NCBI RefSeq assembly: GCF_011492965.1
Contig: NZ_CP045121.1
Coordinates: 744,001-808,000 of the forward strand
Reading direction: 5' to 3'
From: Rubrobacter marinus
GTDB taxonomy: Bacteria > Actinomycetota > Rubrobacteria > Rubrobacterales > Rubrobacteraceae
Length of the DNA: 64,000 nucleotides
The translations under genes were made by a program, and so were the position numbers. Positions 34,235 to 42,991 of this stretch are shown piece by piece. The notes under the pieces were generated by a model, which saw only the letters and a program-made list of their open reading frames with translations, was not told the origin of the DNA and searched no databases. The number at the start of each line of letters is the position of its first letter. Position 1 is the first letter of the stretch.

Positions 34235-36125
34235 GTGGCAGAACGGACCTCCGAACGGGACCGCGGGGCGGACGAGGGCAAGGGAGCGCGCCGCGCCCCG
34301 CGGAGAAGGGGGCCTCGGGCAAGGGAGCCTCGAGCTCGCGGCGGCGGTCTGAGGACCGGGGCAAGGACCATCAGGAGGTCGAGTGGCAGTTCGACGCCGA
34401 CGACCTCGGGCGTGTGGAGGGCTGGCTCGGGGAGAGGGCTCCCGGCTCCGGGTTGGCCCTGGGCCCCGGCTCCACGGACGACCTCGTGGACGGCTACTAC
34501 GACACCGGGGACTGGCGCCTCTACCGGGCCGGCTACGCCCTGCGCATCCGCGAGGCGGAGGGCGGGGCCGAGGCGACCATGAAGTCCCTCGCCACCTCCG
34601 ACGGCGGGCCCCGGCGGCGGCGCGAGATCTCCGAGCCCCTGAAGGACGCGAAGGTCGCCACGCTGCGCGCGGCCAAGGGCCCCGTCGGGGAGCGCCTGCG
34701 CCTGCTCGTCGGCGGGCGCGAGGTCGGGCGGATCTTCGAGGTCCGCACCAGCAGGAAGACCTTCGCCCTGAACCTTGCCCAGAGCGACGGCGCTACGCCC
34801 GACGGTGCCACGCCCGACGGCGTGGCGGACGGCGAGGTCGTCGAGGACGCGGCGGGAGAGGTGCGCCAGGCGTCCGGGGGGGAGGAGAACCGGGTGGGCG
34901 AGGTCGTCCTCGACTCCACGCGGATACCCCTCGGCGAGGGCGACGAGTCGGCGGGGCTCACGCGCGTCGAGGTGGAGGTGGAGGCCGGGGCCGCGTCCGA
35001 TCCGCGGGTCGGGGGTTCGTCCGGGAGATGGAGGGCGCCCTGGGGCTGCGCCGGGCCAGGATCTCCAAGTACGAGGCCGGGATCTTCGCTACGGGGTTGA
35101 GCCCGGAGGGGCCGGAAGACTTCGGGCCCACGAGGGTGGACGCCTCTCTCTCGCTCGGGGAGATGGCGTTCGCGGTGCTGCGCCGCCAGTTCGGCGTGAT
35201 GAGGGCGCACGAGCCGGGCACCCGGCTCGGCGAGGACCCGGAGGAGTTGCACGACATGCGCGTGGCGACGCGCAGGCTGAGGGCCGCCATGAAGCTCTTC
35301 CAGGACGCGCTGCCGGAGCGATCTCGTTGGCTGCGCGAGGAGCTGCGCTTCTTCGCGGGCGTGCTGGGCGACGTCCGCGACCTCGACGTCCAGATCGAGG
35401 AGGTGCAGGGGCTGACCGGCAACGGGGATCTCGAGGAGGACGAGGCCCTCGCCGCGATCGTCTCCGCCCTCGGGGAGAGGCGCGTCGAGGCGCGCGGGCG
35501 CATGCTCGAGGCCCTGGACTCCGAGCGCTTCGAGCGTTTCGAGGCTTCTTTCGCCGAGATGCTCCGTCGCGGCCCCCACGGCGCCGGGAGCCCGGAGGCA
35601 ACCAGGAACGGCTCCTCCGGCGCGGACGTCCCCGTGCTGGAGGCGGCCCCGGAGATCCTCGGCCGGCGCTACCGCAGGTGGCGCAAGGCCGCGGCCGGGC
35701 TGGACGAGGGCTCGCCCCCCGAGGAGTTCCACGACCTGCGGAAGAAGGGCAAGCGCCTGCGCTACGCCCTCGAGTTCTTCTCCGGGGTCTACGGTGAGGA
35801 GGCCACCGGCTCGCTCGTCGGGCCGCTGAAGTCCGTGCAGGACTCCCTGGGACGGCACCAGGACGTGATCGTCGCGGCCGATCTGCTGCGCGAGATCGCC
35901 GTCGGAACCCCGCGCATGCCCAAGCGGACGGTCTTCTCGCTCGGCCTCCTCGCCCAGCGCTACCTCACCGAGGCCGCAGAGCTCAGGGCCTCCTCGATCT
36001 CCGCCAAGGAGTACCGCTCGTTGAGCGGGGGCAAGGCCTGGAGGGGCTTCGAGAAGGCGATGGCGGGGGAGCGCCGGGCGGCCGGGAAGGCCCGCAAGGG
36101 GTCCGGCAAGAAGAAGGGCAGGTAG
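34235..36125 (+). CDS. CYTH-CHAD domain protein, two frameshifts
   Basis: An N-terminal CYTH triphosphatase-like domain (EVEWQFDADDLGRVEGWLG, DGYYDTGDWRLYRAGYALRI) is followed by a CHAD domain with paired conserved His (EELHDMRVATRRLRAAMKLF, EEFHDLRKKGKRLRYALEFF). CHAD domains bind polyphosphate and CYTH domains hydrolyse triphosphates, which fits its position just after ppk. One G is missing near 34282-34284 and one near 35011-35015. With both restored the protein has 630 residues. The GTG at 34235 has GAGGGGAGC upstream. The first 60 residues are low-complexity and charged. Confidence 0.86.
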
Positions 36126-36129
36126 CGGC

Positions 36130-36642
36130 TTGGAGCTCTACGTGGTGCGGCACGCCGTCGCCTTCAAGCGGGACGCGCAGAGGTGGCCGGACGACGGCGA
36201 GAGGCCGCTCACGCCCGAGGGGAAGGCCGAGTTTCGGAGGGCCGCCCGCGGCCTCGGACACCTCGCGCCGTCCGTGGACGCGCTGCTCAGCAGCCCGCTC
36301 GCGCGGGCGTGGCAGACGGCGGAGATTCTCGCCGGCCTGGAGGGCTGGCCCGAGCCCAAGGCCTTTCCAGCCCTCGAACCGGAGGTGCCTCCGGAGGACG
36401 CGGCGCTCGCGCTCGAGGACTACGCCGGCGCGGGCTCCGTGGTCATCGTCGGGCACCGGCCCGGCCTGCACGAGCTGACGTCGTACCTTCTGACCGGCGA
36501 CGCGGAGGCCGACGTGAGGATCAAGAAAGGCGGCGCCCTGCGCCTGAGCTTCGACGGCCCCACGGGCTCCGAGACGGCCGCGCTTCGCTGGCTCCTCACG
36601 CCCGCCCTGCTCGGCTCCTGCGCGCCCCCTGACTACTCCTGA
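36130..36642 (+). CDS. sixA: SixA-type phosphohistidine phosphatase
   Basis: A 170-residue histidine phosphatase of the SixA branch. The catalytic RHG-type motif is VVRHAVA (Ala in place of Gly, as in SixA), with LSSPLARAWQTAEIL and the second catalytic His in VVIVGHRPGLHEL. It starts with TTG 4 bp after the CHAD gene and is therefore part of the polyphosphate cluster. CHAD and SixA genes are often neighbours in actinobacteria. Its target here is unknown. Confidence 0.88.
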   Translation: MELYVVRHAVAFKRDAQRWPDDGERPLTPEGKAEFRRAARGLGHLAPSVDALLSSPLARAWQTAEILAGLEGWPEPKAFPALEPEVPPEDAALALEDYAGAGSVVIVGHRPGLHELTSYLLTGDAEADVRIKKGGALRLSFDGPTGSETAALRWLLTPALLGSCAPPDYS

Positions 36643-36645
36643 GTC

Positions 36646-37327
36646 TTACAACGGACGGCTCGCGGGCCGTCCGCCCAGAGGGAGCGCGGCGAACGTCTCG
36701 GGCTCGGGGTACTCCTCGTCGAGGCCGAGCAGGGTGAGCTCGACGCGGTCCACCCGGAGCTCGCCGACCGGCGCGTCGCGGAAGCGCTCGATCTCCCGGA
36801 CGAACGCCTCCGGGGCGGGAGTACCGTCGGGGGCTTGTATGTAGGCTACGGTCAGGTGGGGCGGCCCAGGGGCTCCGAGAGCCCGCACCGCTTCCGAATG
36901 GCCTCCCGCAGCTCCCCCAGCTTCCCTCCGTCGTGGATCTCGACGAAGACGGCCCGGGGAACGCGTTCAGGTTTCGGAGCTCCGCCGTGAAGGGCGAAAA
37001 GTCGGCGAGTACCTCCCGCGCCTCGGACGCCAACTCCTTTAAACGTCCCCGGGACACCTCGTCCTCTGCCTCCGGCTCGGGGACCACGAAGCCGGGGAGC
37101 AGGAGCGTTACGTGCATGAAGTGGTCGGGGTGCAGCGAGATGAACGGGAAGGGCCGGAGCGCTTCCCGCAGGGGCTCCAGACCTTCGCGGAGGCCCCCCG
37201 CCTCCGCGGGGACCAGGAAGGAGGCGGAGAGATCGTGGCCGTTCTGCCACTCGGGGTCCGTGTGCCCCCCGAACTCCAGACGGCGCTCGTCCCTGAACCT
37301 CTGCCACAGCTCCTCGTACCCCTGCAC
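36646..37327 (-). CDS. 2H phosphoesterase (2'-5' RNA ligase family), two frameshifts
   Basis: A protein with the two HxT motifs of the 2H phosphoesterase superfamily: HFMHVTLLLPGF and HLTVAYIQAP. Two single-G deletions break the frame, near 36953-36955 and near 36865-36867 (plus-strand C runs). Restored, the protein has 227 residues with NLNAFPGAVFVEIHDGG in the middle. Members hydrolyse 2',3'-cyclic phosphates or 2'-5' linkages. It converges on sixA with a 3-bp gap. A TACAGT -10-like box lies about 10 bp before the start. Confidence 0.75.
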
Positions 37328-37379
37328 CGCCCGAACTGTAACAGAAAGAGCATCGAGCCCCGCCCGGGGCGCTAGTTCC

Positions 37380-37532
37380 CTAACTCTTCTTTCTGCGCTT
37401 CCTCTTGGGGGGCGAGATCGGCAGGGTCGTCGAGGTACGCAACGCCGGAAGCATCGGTACCTTGGTCCTGGTGTTCACCTTCAGGGCTCCGGCCTTTGTC
37501 AGGCTCGTCGTAAAAGAAGTCTTGATGCGCAT
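37380..37532 (-). CDS. Small basic hypothetical protein (50 residues)
   Basis: An ATG preceded by GAAGGAGCGG opens a 50-residue frame, MRIKTSFTTSLTKAGALKVN and onward, ending in a basic tail PPKRKRRKKS. The good ribosome-binding site and non-random composition favour a real gene, but there is no recognisable domain. Confidence 0.4.
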   Translation of the reverse strand: MRIKTSFTTSLTKAGALKVNTRTKVPMLPALRTSTTLPISPPKRKRRKKS

Positions 37533-37622
37533 GGTGCCGCTCCTTCCGCGCCTCGGTCTCCGACGGAGTCTACCCTTCACATGCGGTGTCGAACCGGCGA
37601 CGGCGGCTCGCGGGGAGCGGCG

Positions 37623-38432
37623 TCAGGTGACGCGGCGGGCGGAGAGCGGGGGGAACTCGGGTTGCTTTTTCTCCGCAAAGGCCGCGAGGCCGATCCGGTA
37701 GTCCTCGGAGGCGAGGGTCGCGCGGATGGCGGCGGTCTCGTAGCGCAGGCCCTGCTCGATGGCGGTCTCGGAGGCCAGGTCCACGGCGGCCTTGGCGTAG
37801 GCGAGGGCGAGGGGGCTGTTCGCGGCGATCTCGCCGGCTAGAGACCGCGCCGCCTCCATGAGCCCCTCCGCGGGGACGACCTCGCCCACGAGGCCCATCT
37901 CGAGGGCGCGCTCGGCGTCTATCCTCCTGCCGGTCAGGATCAGCTCCTTGGCGTGGGTGGGCCCGACGAGGCGGGGGAGGCGTTGCGTGCCGCCCGCGCC
38001 CGGGACGATGCCGAGGCCCACCTCGGGGAGCGCGAATCGGGCGCCACGGGCGGCGATGCGGAAGTCGCAGGCCAGGGCGATCTCTAGGCCGCCGCCGAAG
38101 GCGAGGCCGTTGAGGGCGGCTATCGTGGGGGCTTGAAGGCGGGCCAGCCCCTCCGCGAGGGCGACCATCGAGCGGTTGTGGGCCCACCGCTCGTCGTCGT
38201 CCATCCCGGCGCGCTCCTTGAGGTCCGCGCCCGAGCAGAAGGCTTTGTCGCCCGCGCCGGTCAGGATCATCGCCCGCACCTCGCCGGAGCCCTCGATCTC
38301 CTCCAGCGCCTCCCGAACCTCTCCGACGATGCGCACGCCGAGGGCGTTGTAGCGCTCGGGACGGTTCAGCGTCACCGTCGCCACGCCCCCCTCCGAGGAG
38401 ACCCCGATCTGCTCCCAGTCCCTGGCCTTCAT
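37623..38432 (-). CDS. Enoyl-CoA hydratase/isomerase (crotonase family)
   Basis: A 269-residue crotonase. Oxyanion-hole segments are AFCSGADLKE and GLAFGGGLEIALACDF. The first catalytic Glu position falls in ALPEVGLGIVPGAGGTQRLPR. The ATG at 38432 is preceded by GGGAAGGGGACGGG. Substrate specificity in this family cannot be read from sequence; short- to medium-chain enoyl-CoA hydration is the likeliest. Confidence 0.9.
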   Translation of the reverse strand: MKARDWEQIGVSSEGGVATVTLNRPERYNALGVRIVGEVREALEEIEGSGEVRAMILTGAGDKAFCSGADLKERAGMDDDERWAHNRSMVALAEGLARLQAPTIAALNGLAFGGGLEIALACDFRIAARGARFALPEVGLGIVPGAGGTQRLPRLVGPTHAKELILTGRRIDAERALEMGLVGEVVPAEGLMEAARSLAGEIAANSPLALAYAKAAVDLASETAIEQGLRYETAAIRATLASEDYRIGLAAFAEKKQPEFPPLSARRVT

Positions 38433-38546
38433 CCCGTCCCCTTCCCGGTTCCGCATACATCGAGACGGCCATTCTCCCCGAGTCGGGACGCCCGCACAAT
38501 CGACGCGCGGCGGGGGCGTAAATCGCGCGCGGCGGCCCCGCGCGGG

Positions 38547-38552
38547 TACAAT
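38547..38552 (+). promoter_or_regulatory. -10 element (TACAAT) placing a leaderless start
   Basis: TACAAT ends 6 nt before the ATG of the MBL gene, which would put the transcription start on the start codon itself. Confidence 0.5.
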
Positions 38553-38558
38553 CCTCCG

Positions 38559-39251
38559 ATGGACTTCCTGACCATCAGGGCGGAGAACCCCGGCCCGCTC
38601 ACGCTCGAAGGCACGAACACCTACGCCGTCGGCGGCACGGTCGTGGACCCCGGCCCGGACGACGAGGGGCACCTCCGAGCCATCCTGGCCGCGGGACCGG
38701 TGGAGCGCATAGTCCTCACCCACCGCCATCCGGATCACGCCTCGGGGGCCGCGCGGCTCTCGGACCTCTCCGGGGCCCCCGTGCTCTCCCACGGCGACGG
38801 CCTCGGGGACGGGGACGAGGTGGCGCCGGGGCTGGTCTGCGTCCACACGCCCGGGCACGCCCCGGACCACCTGTGCTTCTGGCGGCCCGAGAGCGGCACC
38901 CTCCTCTCCGGCGACCTCATCGCCGGGCGCGGCAGCATCATGATCTCCCCGCCGGAGGGGGACCTCGCGGCTTACATGGATTCTTTGGAGAAGGTCAGGG
39001 CCCTGTCCCCGAAGCGCATCCTGCCGGGTCACGGCCCGGAGGTCGCGGAGGCCGTCGCGAAGATAGACGAGTACCTGGCGCACCGGCGGGAGCGCGAAGG
39101 GCTCGTCGTCGCGGCGCTGAGGGAGGGGGCCTCGACGGTGGGGGAGGTGGTGGAGCTGGCCTACCGGGATACGCCCCGCGAGATGCACCCCTACGCCGCG
39201 CTCGCGGCCCGGGCGCACCTCGCCAAGCTCGGGCGGGACCTGCCGGGGTAA
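38559..39251 (+). CDS. MBL-fold hydrolase (LACTB2-like)
   Basis: A 230-residue metallo-beta-lactamase-fold protein with zinc ligands in LTHRHPDHASGAARL, HTPGHAPDHLCFW, LLSGDLIAG and ILPGHGPEV. A C-terminal winged-helix-like segment (EYLAHRREREGLVVAALREG, STVGEVVELAY) matches the LACTB2/glyoxalase II-like group, some of which are RNases. It starts at an ATG with no ribosome-binding site. Confidence 0.88.
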   Translation: MDFLTIRAENPGPLTLEGTNTYAVGGTVVDPGPDDEGHLRAILAAGPVERIVLTHRHPDHASGAARLSDLSGAPVLSHGDGLGDGDEVAPGLVCVHTPGHAPDHLCFWRPESGTLLSGDLIAGRGSIMISPPEGDLAAYMDSLEKVRALSPKRILPGHGPEVAEAVAKIDEYLAHRREREGLVVAALREGASTVGEVVELAYRDTPREMHPYAALAARAHLAKLGRDLPG

Positions 39252-39371
39252 GGCGTCGGGGCGCGAGCTTGCGCGGTAGACGCATTGACCCAAAACACGG
39301 GAGTGTGCGACCCTAGCGGCGGGCGTAGAGCTCGTTCCGCCCCCGTGGGCCAGAGACCGAAGGGAACGTCG

Positions 39372-42300
39372 ATGTTAAAGAAGGTGCTGGTTGCCAACCG
39401 GGGCGAGATCGCGATCCGCGCGTTCCGGGCCGCGTACGAGCTCGGCATCCGCACCGTCGCCGTCTACACGCCGGACGACCGGGACTCCCTGCACCGCCAG
39501 AAGGCCGACGAGGCGTACGAGATCGGGGAGGTCGGCCATCCCTTGAGGGCCTACCTCGACGCCGCCACCCTCGTGGAGACCGCGAGGCGCGTCGGGGCGG
39601 ACGCGATCTACCCGGGCTACGGCTTCCTCTCCGAGAGCCCGGCTTTCGCGCGGGCGTGCGAGGAGGCCGGCATCGTCTTCGTGGGGCCGCCGCCCGACGT
39701 CCTCGCCCTGACCGGCAACAAGCTGGAGGCGCGCAAGGCGGCCGGGGCCGCGGGCGTCCCCGTGCTCAGCGCCTCCGAGACCGTCTCCGACCCCGAAGAG
39801 GCCCGCGAGAGGGCGGGGGAGATCGGGTTCCCCGTCTTCGTGAAGGCGGCGAGCGGCGGCGGGGGCAGGGGGATGCGCCTCGTGAAGGAGCCCGAGAACC
39901 TCCCGGGCGCGGTCGAGACGGCGATGCGCGAGGCCGAGGCCGCCTTCGGGGACGCCACGGTCTTTCTGGAGCAGGCCATCGAGAGGCCGAGGCACATCGA
40001 GGTCCAGGTGCTCGCGGACGCCGGGGGCGAGGTGATCCACCTGTACGAGCGCGACTGCTCCGTGCAGCGCCGCCACCAGAAGGTCCTCGAGATGGCCCCC
40101 GCCCCGAACCTCGACCCCGAGCTGCGCGCCCGCCTCTGCTCGGACGCGGTCCGGTTCGCCAAGGAGGTCGGCTACCGCAACGCCGGCACGGTCGAGTTTC
40201 TCGTCGGGGAGGACGGCGAGGAGTACGCGTTTATCGAGATGAACCCCCGCATCCAGGTCGAGCACACGGTCACCGAGGAGACGACGGACGTGGACCTCGT
40301 CCACGCGCAGCTGCGCATCGCCGGCGGCGAGACGCTCGCCGACCTCGGCCTCTCCCAGGAGGACGTCCGCCAGCGCGGGGTGGCGCTCCAGTGCCGGGTC
40401 ACGACGGAGGACCCGGCCGACGGGTTCCGGCCGGACACCGGGCGCATCTCCGCCTACCGCTCGCCGGGCGGCGCCGGCATCCGTCTCGACGGCGGCACCA
40501 CCTACTCGGGCGCCGAGGTCAGCCCGTACTTCGACTCGCTCCTGGTGAAGCTCACGGCGCGCGGTCCGGACCTGCCCGCCGCGGCCCGCCGGGCGACGAG
40601 GGCGCTGGCGGAGATCCGGGTGCGCGGCGTGGCGACGAACGTGGCGTTCTTGCGCGCCGTCCTCGCCGACGAGGACTTCCTGGCCGGCCGGGTGAGCACC
40701 TCCTTCGTGGACGAGCGCCCGCACCTCACCTCGGTCTCGACCGGAAAAGACCGGGCGAGCCGCCTCCTCAGCCTGCTCGCCGACGTCACGGTGAACCGCC
40801 CGCACGGCCCGCCGCCGTCCGCCCCGGACCCCCGGACGAAGCTTCCTCCGCTCCCGGAACCCGAGGCCCCGGCCGGGACGAAGCAGCGCCTGCGGGAGCT
40901 CGGCCCGGAGGGCTTCGCGCGGTGGATGCGCGACTCCGAGGCCCTGCTCGTCACCGACACGACGATGCGCGACGCCCACCAGTCCCTCCTCGCCACGCGC
41001 ATGAGGACCTTCGACATGCTCGCCGCGGCCCCGCACGTCGGGAGGGGGCTGCCGGGCCTCCTCTCCGCCGAGGCCTGGGGCGGGGCGACCTTCGACGTGG
41101 CGCTGCGCTTCCTGCACGAGGACCCGTGGGAGCGCCTCGCCCGCCTCTCCGAGGCCCTCCCGAACGTCTGCCTGCAGATGCTCCTCAGGGGCCAGAACGC
41201 CATCGGCTACACGACGTACCCCTCCGGCGTCGTGCGGGCGTTCGTGGCTGAGGCGCACCGGACCGGGATGGACATCTTCCGCATCTTCGACGCCAACAAC
41301 GACGTCGACCGGATGCGCCCGGCGATAGAGGCCGTGCGCGAGACCGGCGCCCTGGCCGAGGGGGCCATCTCCTACACCGGCGACCTCTCGGACCCCGGGG
41401 AGAAGCTCTACACCCTGGACTACTACCTCCGGCTCGCCGAGGAGTTGGTGGAGGCGGGCTCGCACGTCCTGTGCATAAAGGACATGGCGGGGCTCCTGCG
41501 GGCGCCCGCGGCGAGCAGGCTCGTCTCGGCCTTGCGGGGCGAGTTCGACCTGCCGGTGCACCTGCACACCCACGACACCTCCGGGGGCCAGCTCGCCACC
41601 TACCTCGCCGCCATCCAGGCGGGGGTGGACGCCGTGGACGGGGCGGCGGCCCCGCTCTCGGGGATGACGAGCCAGCCCTCGCTCTCGGCCATCGTCGCCG
41701 CGACCGACCGCACGGAGCGCGAGACCGGGCTCTCCCTGGATTCTCTGGCGGACCTCGAGCCCTACTGGGAGGCGGTCAGGACGCTCTACGCGCCGTTCGA
41801 GGCGGGCCTCAGGTCGCCGACGGGGACGGTCTACCGGCACGAGATCCCGGGCGGCCAGCTCTCGAACCTCCGCCAGCAGGCGCTCGCGATGGGCCTCGGC
41901 GAGCGCTTCGAGGAGATAGAGAAGGCCTACGCCCGGTGCGACGATCTGCTCGGCCACCTCGTCAAGGTGACCCCGACGAGCAAGGTGGTCGGCGACCTCG
42001 CCCTCTACCTCCTTTCCTCGGACGTCGACCCGGACGAGCTGGAGAAGGACCCGTCCTCCTACGACCTCCCCGACAGCGTCTTGGGCTTCCTGCGCGGCGA
42101 GCTCGGGGAGCCGCCGGGCGGGTGGCCCGAGCCGTTCAGGAGCCGGGCGCTCGAGGGGCGCGACGGCGACGAGGAGGCCGAGAGCGGCGCCGAAGGCCCC
42201 CAGGGGGAGGAGCTGGCGGCGCTGGCCTCCGCGAGCGAGGGGCCCGAGCGGCGCCGGGCGCTCGACGGGATCCTGCTGCCGGGGCCCACGGCCGAGAAGG

Positions 42301-42779
42301 AGAAGGCGGAGGAGAGCTACGGCGACGTCTCCGTCGTGCCGACCCGCGCCTTCCTCTACGGCCTGGAGACGGGGGAGGAGCTCGCCATCGACCTGGAGCC
42401 GGGCGTCAGGCTCTACCTGGAGCTGGAGGCCATCACCGGGGCCGACGAGCGCGGCATCCGGACGCTCATGGTCTCCCTGAACGGCCAGTCCAGGCCCGTC
42501 GACGCCCAGGACCGCTCACTGGAGCCCGAGGTGCCCGTCCGCGAGAAGGCGGATCCGAACGACCCCGGCCACGTCGCCGCCCCGATGAGCGGCGTGGTGA
42601 CGATGGCCGTCGAGGAGGGCGAGGCCGTCGAGGCGGGCAAGCAGCTCGGCACGATGGAGGCGATGAAGATGGAGTCCTCCATCAGGTCGCCCTCGGCCGG
42701 GACCGTCGAGAAGCTCGCCGTCCAGTCGGGGACCAGGGTCGAGCCGGGGGACCTCCTGATCGTCCTGAAGACCGGCTGA
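39372..42779 (+). CDS. pyc: Pyruvate carboxylase
   Basis: A single-chain anaplerotic enzyme of 1135 residues that makes oxaloacetate from pyruvate, bicarbonate and ATP. The order is biotin carboxylase (KKVLVANRGEIAIRAFRAAYE, GYGFLSE, ASGGGGRGMRLV, EMNPRIQVEHTVTE), carboxyltransferase (DTTMRDAHQSLLATRMRT, CIKDMAGLL, HTHDTSGGQLATY) and a C-terminal biotin carrier with the biotinyl Lys in EAMKMESS. The region before the carrier (about residues 930-1010) is rich in Glu. The ATG at 39372 is preferred over an upstream TTG because MLKKVLVANRGE is the conserved N-terminus and AGGGA precedes it. Confidence 0.96.
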   Translation: MLKKVLVANRGEIAIRAFRAAYELGIRTVAVYTPDDRDSLHRQKADEAYEIGEVGHPLRAYLDAATLVETARRVGADAIYPGYGFLSESPAFARACEEAGIVFVGPPPDVLALTGNKLEARKAAGAAGVPVLSASETVSDPEEARERAGEIGFPVFVKAASGGGGRGMRLVKEPENLPGAVETAMREAEAAFGDATVFLEQAIERPRHIEVQVLADAGGEVIHLYERDCSVQRRHQKVLEMAPAPNLDPELRARLCSDAVRFAKEVGYRNAGTVEFLVGEDGEEYAFIEMNPRIQVEHTVTEETTDVDLVHAQLRIAGGETLADLGLSQEDVRQRGVALQCRVTTEDPADGFRPDTGRISAYRSPGGAGIRLDGGTTYSGAEVSPYFDSLLVKLTARGPDLPAAARRATRALAEIRVRGVATNVAFLRAVLADEDFLAGRVSTSFVDERPHLTSVSTGKDRASRLLSLLADVTVNRPHGPPPSAPDPRTKLPPLPEPEAPAGTKQRLRELGPEGFARWMRDSEALLVTDTTMRDAHQSLLATRMRTFDMLAAAPHVGRGLPGLLSAEAWGGATFDVALRFLHEDPWERLARLSEALPNVCLQMLLRGQNAIGYTTYPSGVVRAFVAEAHRTGMDIFRIFDANNDVDRMRPAIEAVRETGALAEGAISYTGDLSDPGEKLYTLDYYLRLAEELVEAGSHVLCIKDMAGLLRAPAASRLVSALRGEFDLPVHLHTHDTSGGQLATYLAAIQAGVDAVDGAAAPLSGMTSQPSLSAIVAATDRTERETGLSLDSLADLEPYWEAVRTLYAPFEAGLRSPTGTVYRHEIPGGQLSNLRQQALAMGLGERFEEIEKAYARCDDLLGHLVKVTPTSKVVGDLALYLLSSDVDPDELEKDPSSYDLPDSVLGFLRGELGEPPGGWPEPFRSRALEGRDGDEEAESGAEGPQGEELAALASASEGPERRRALDGILLPGPTAEKEKAEESYGDVSVVPTRAFLYGLETGEELAIDLEPGVRLYLELEAITGADERGIRTLMVSLNGQSRPVDAQDRSLEPEVPVREKADPNDPGHVAAPMSGVVTMAVEEGEAVEAGKQLGTMEAMKMESSIRSPSAGTVEKLAVQSGTRVEPGDLLIVLKTG

Positions 42780-42991
42780 ACCGGGTGCGCCCGTGTGGCG
42801 GAGGGGCGGACGAGCCGCGGCGATCCCGCTCGGGCTCGACCGGTCGGGCGCGGGCGGTGCGTGCCGGGGGCATGCCTCCTCCCGCAGACCATGACGGCGC
42901 TCGATGGGTATGGTCGCGGTGCAGCACTGGTTTTCGCGGGCCGTTTCGGCCGGGACGTGAACGTTCGGGCGGTGTTGGGGACCGTGCTCGT

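Noticed and set aside
37405-37701. A 98-codon plus-strand frame
   Set aside because: It overlaps the start of the small basic minus-strand gene and the end of the crotonase gene antisense, and has no ribosome-binding site.
39375-41957. An 860-codon minus-strand frame opposite pyc
   Set aside because: Antisense shadow of the biotin carboxylase and carboxyltransferase domains; no recognisable protein features.
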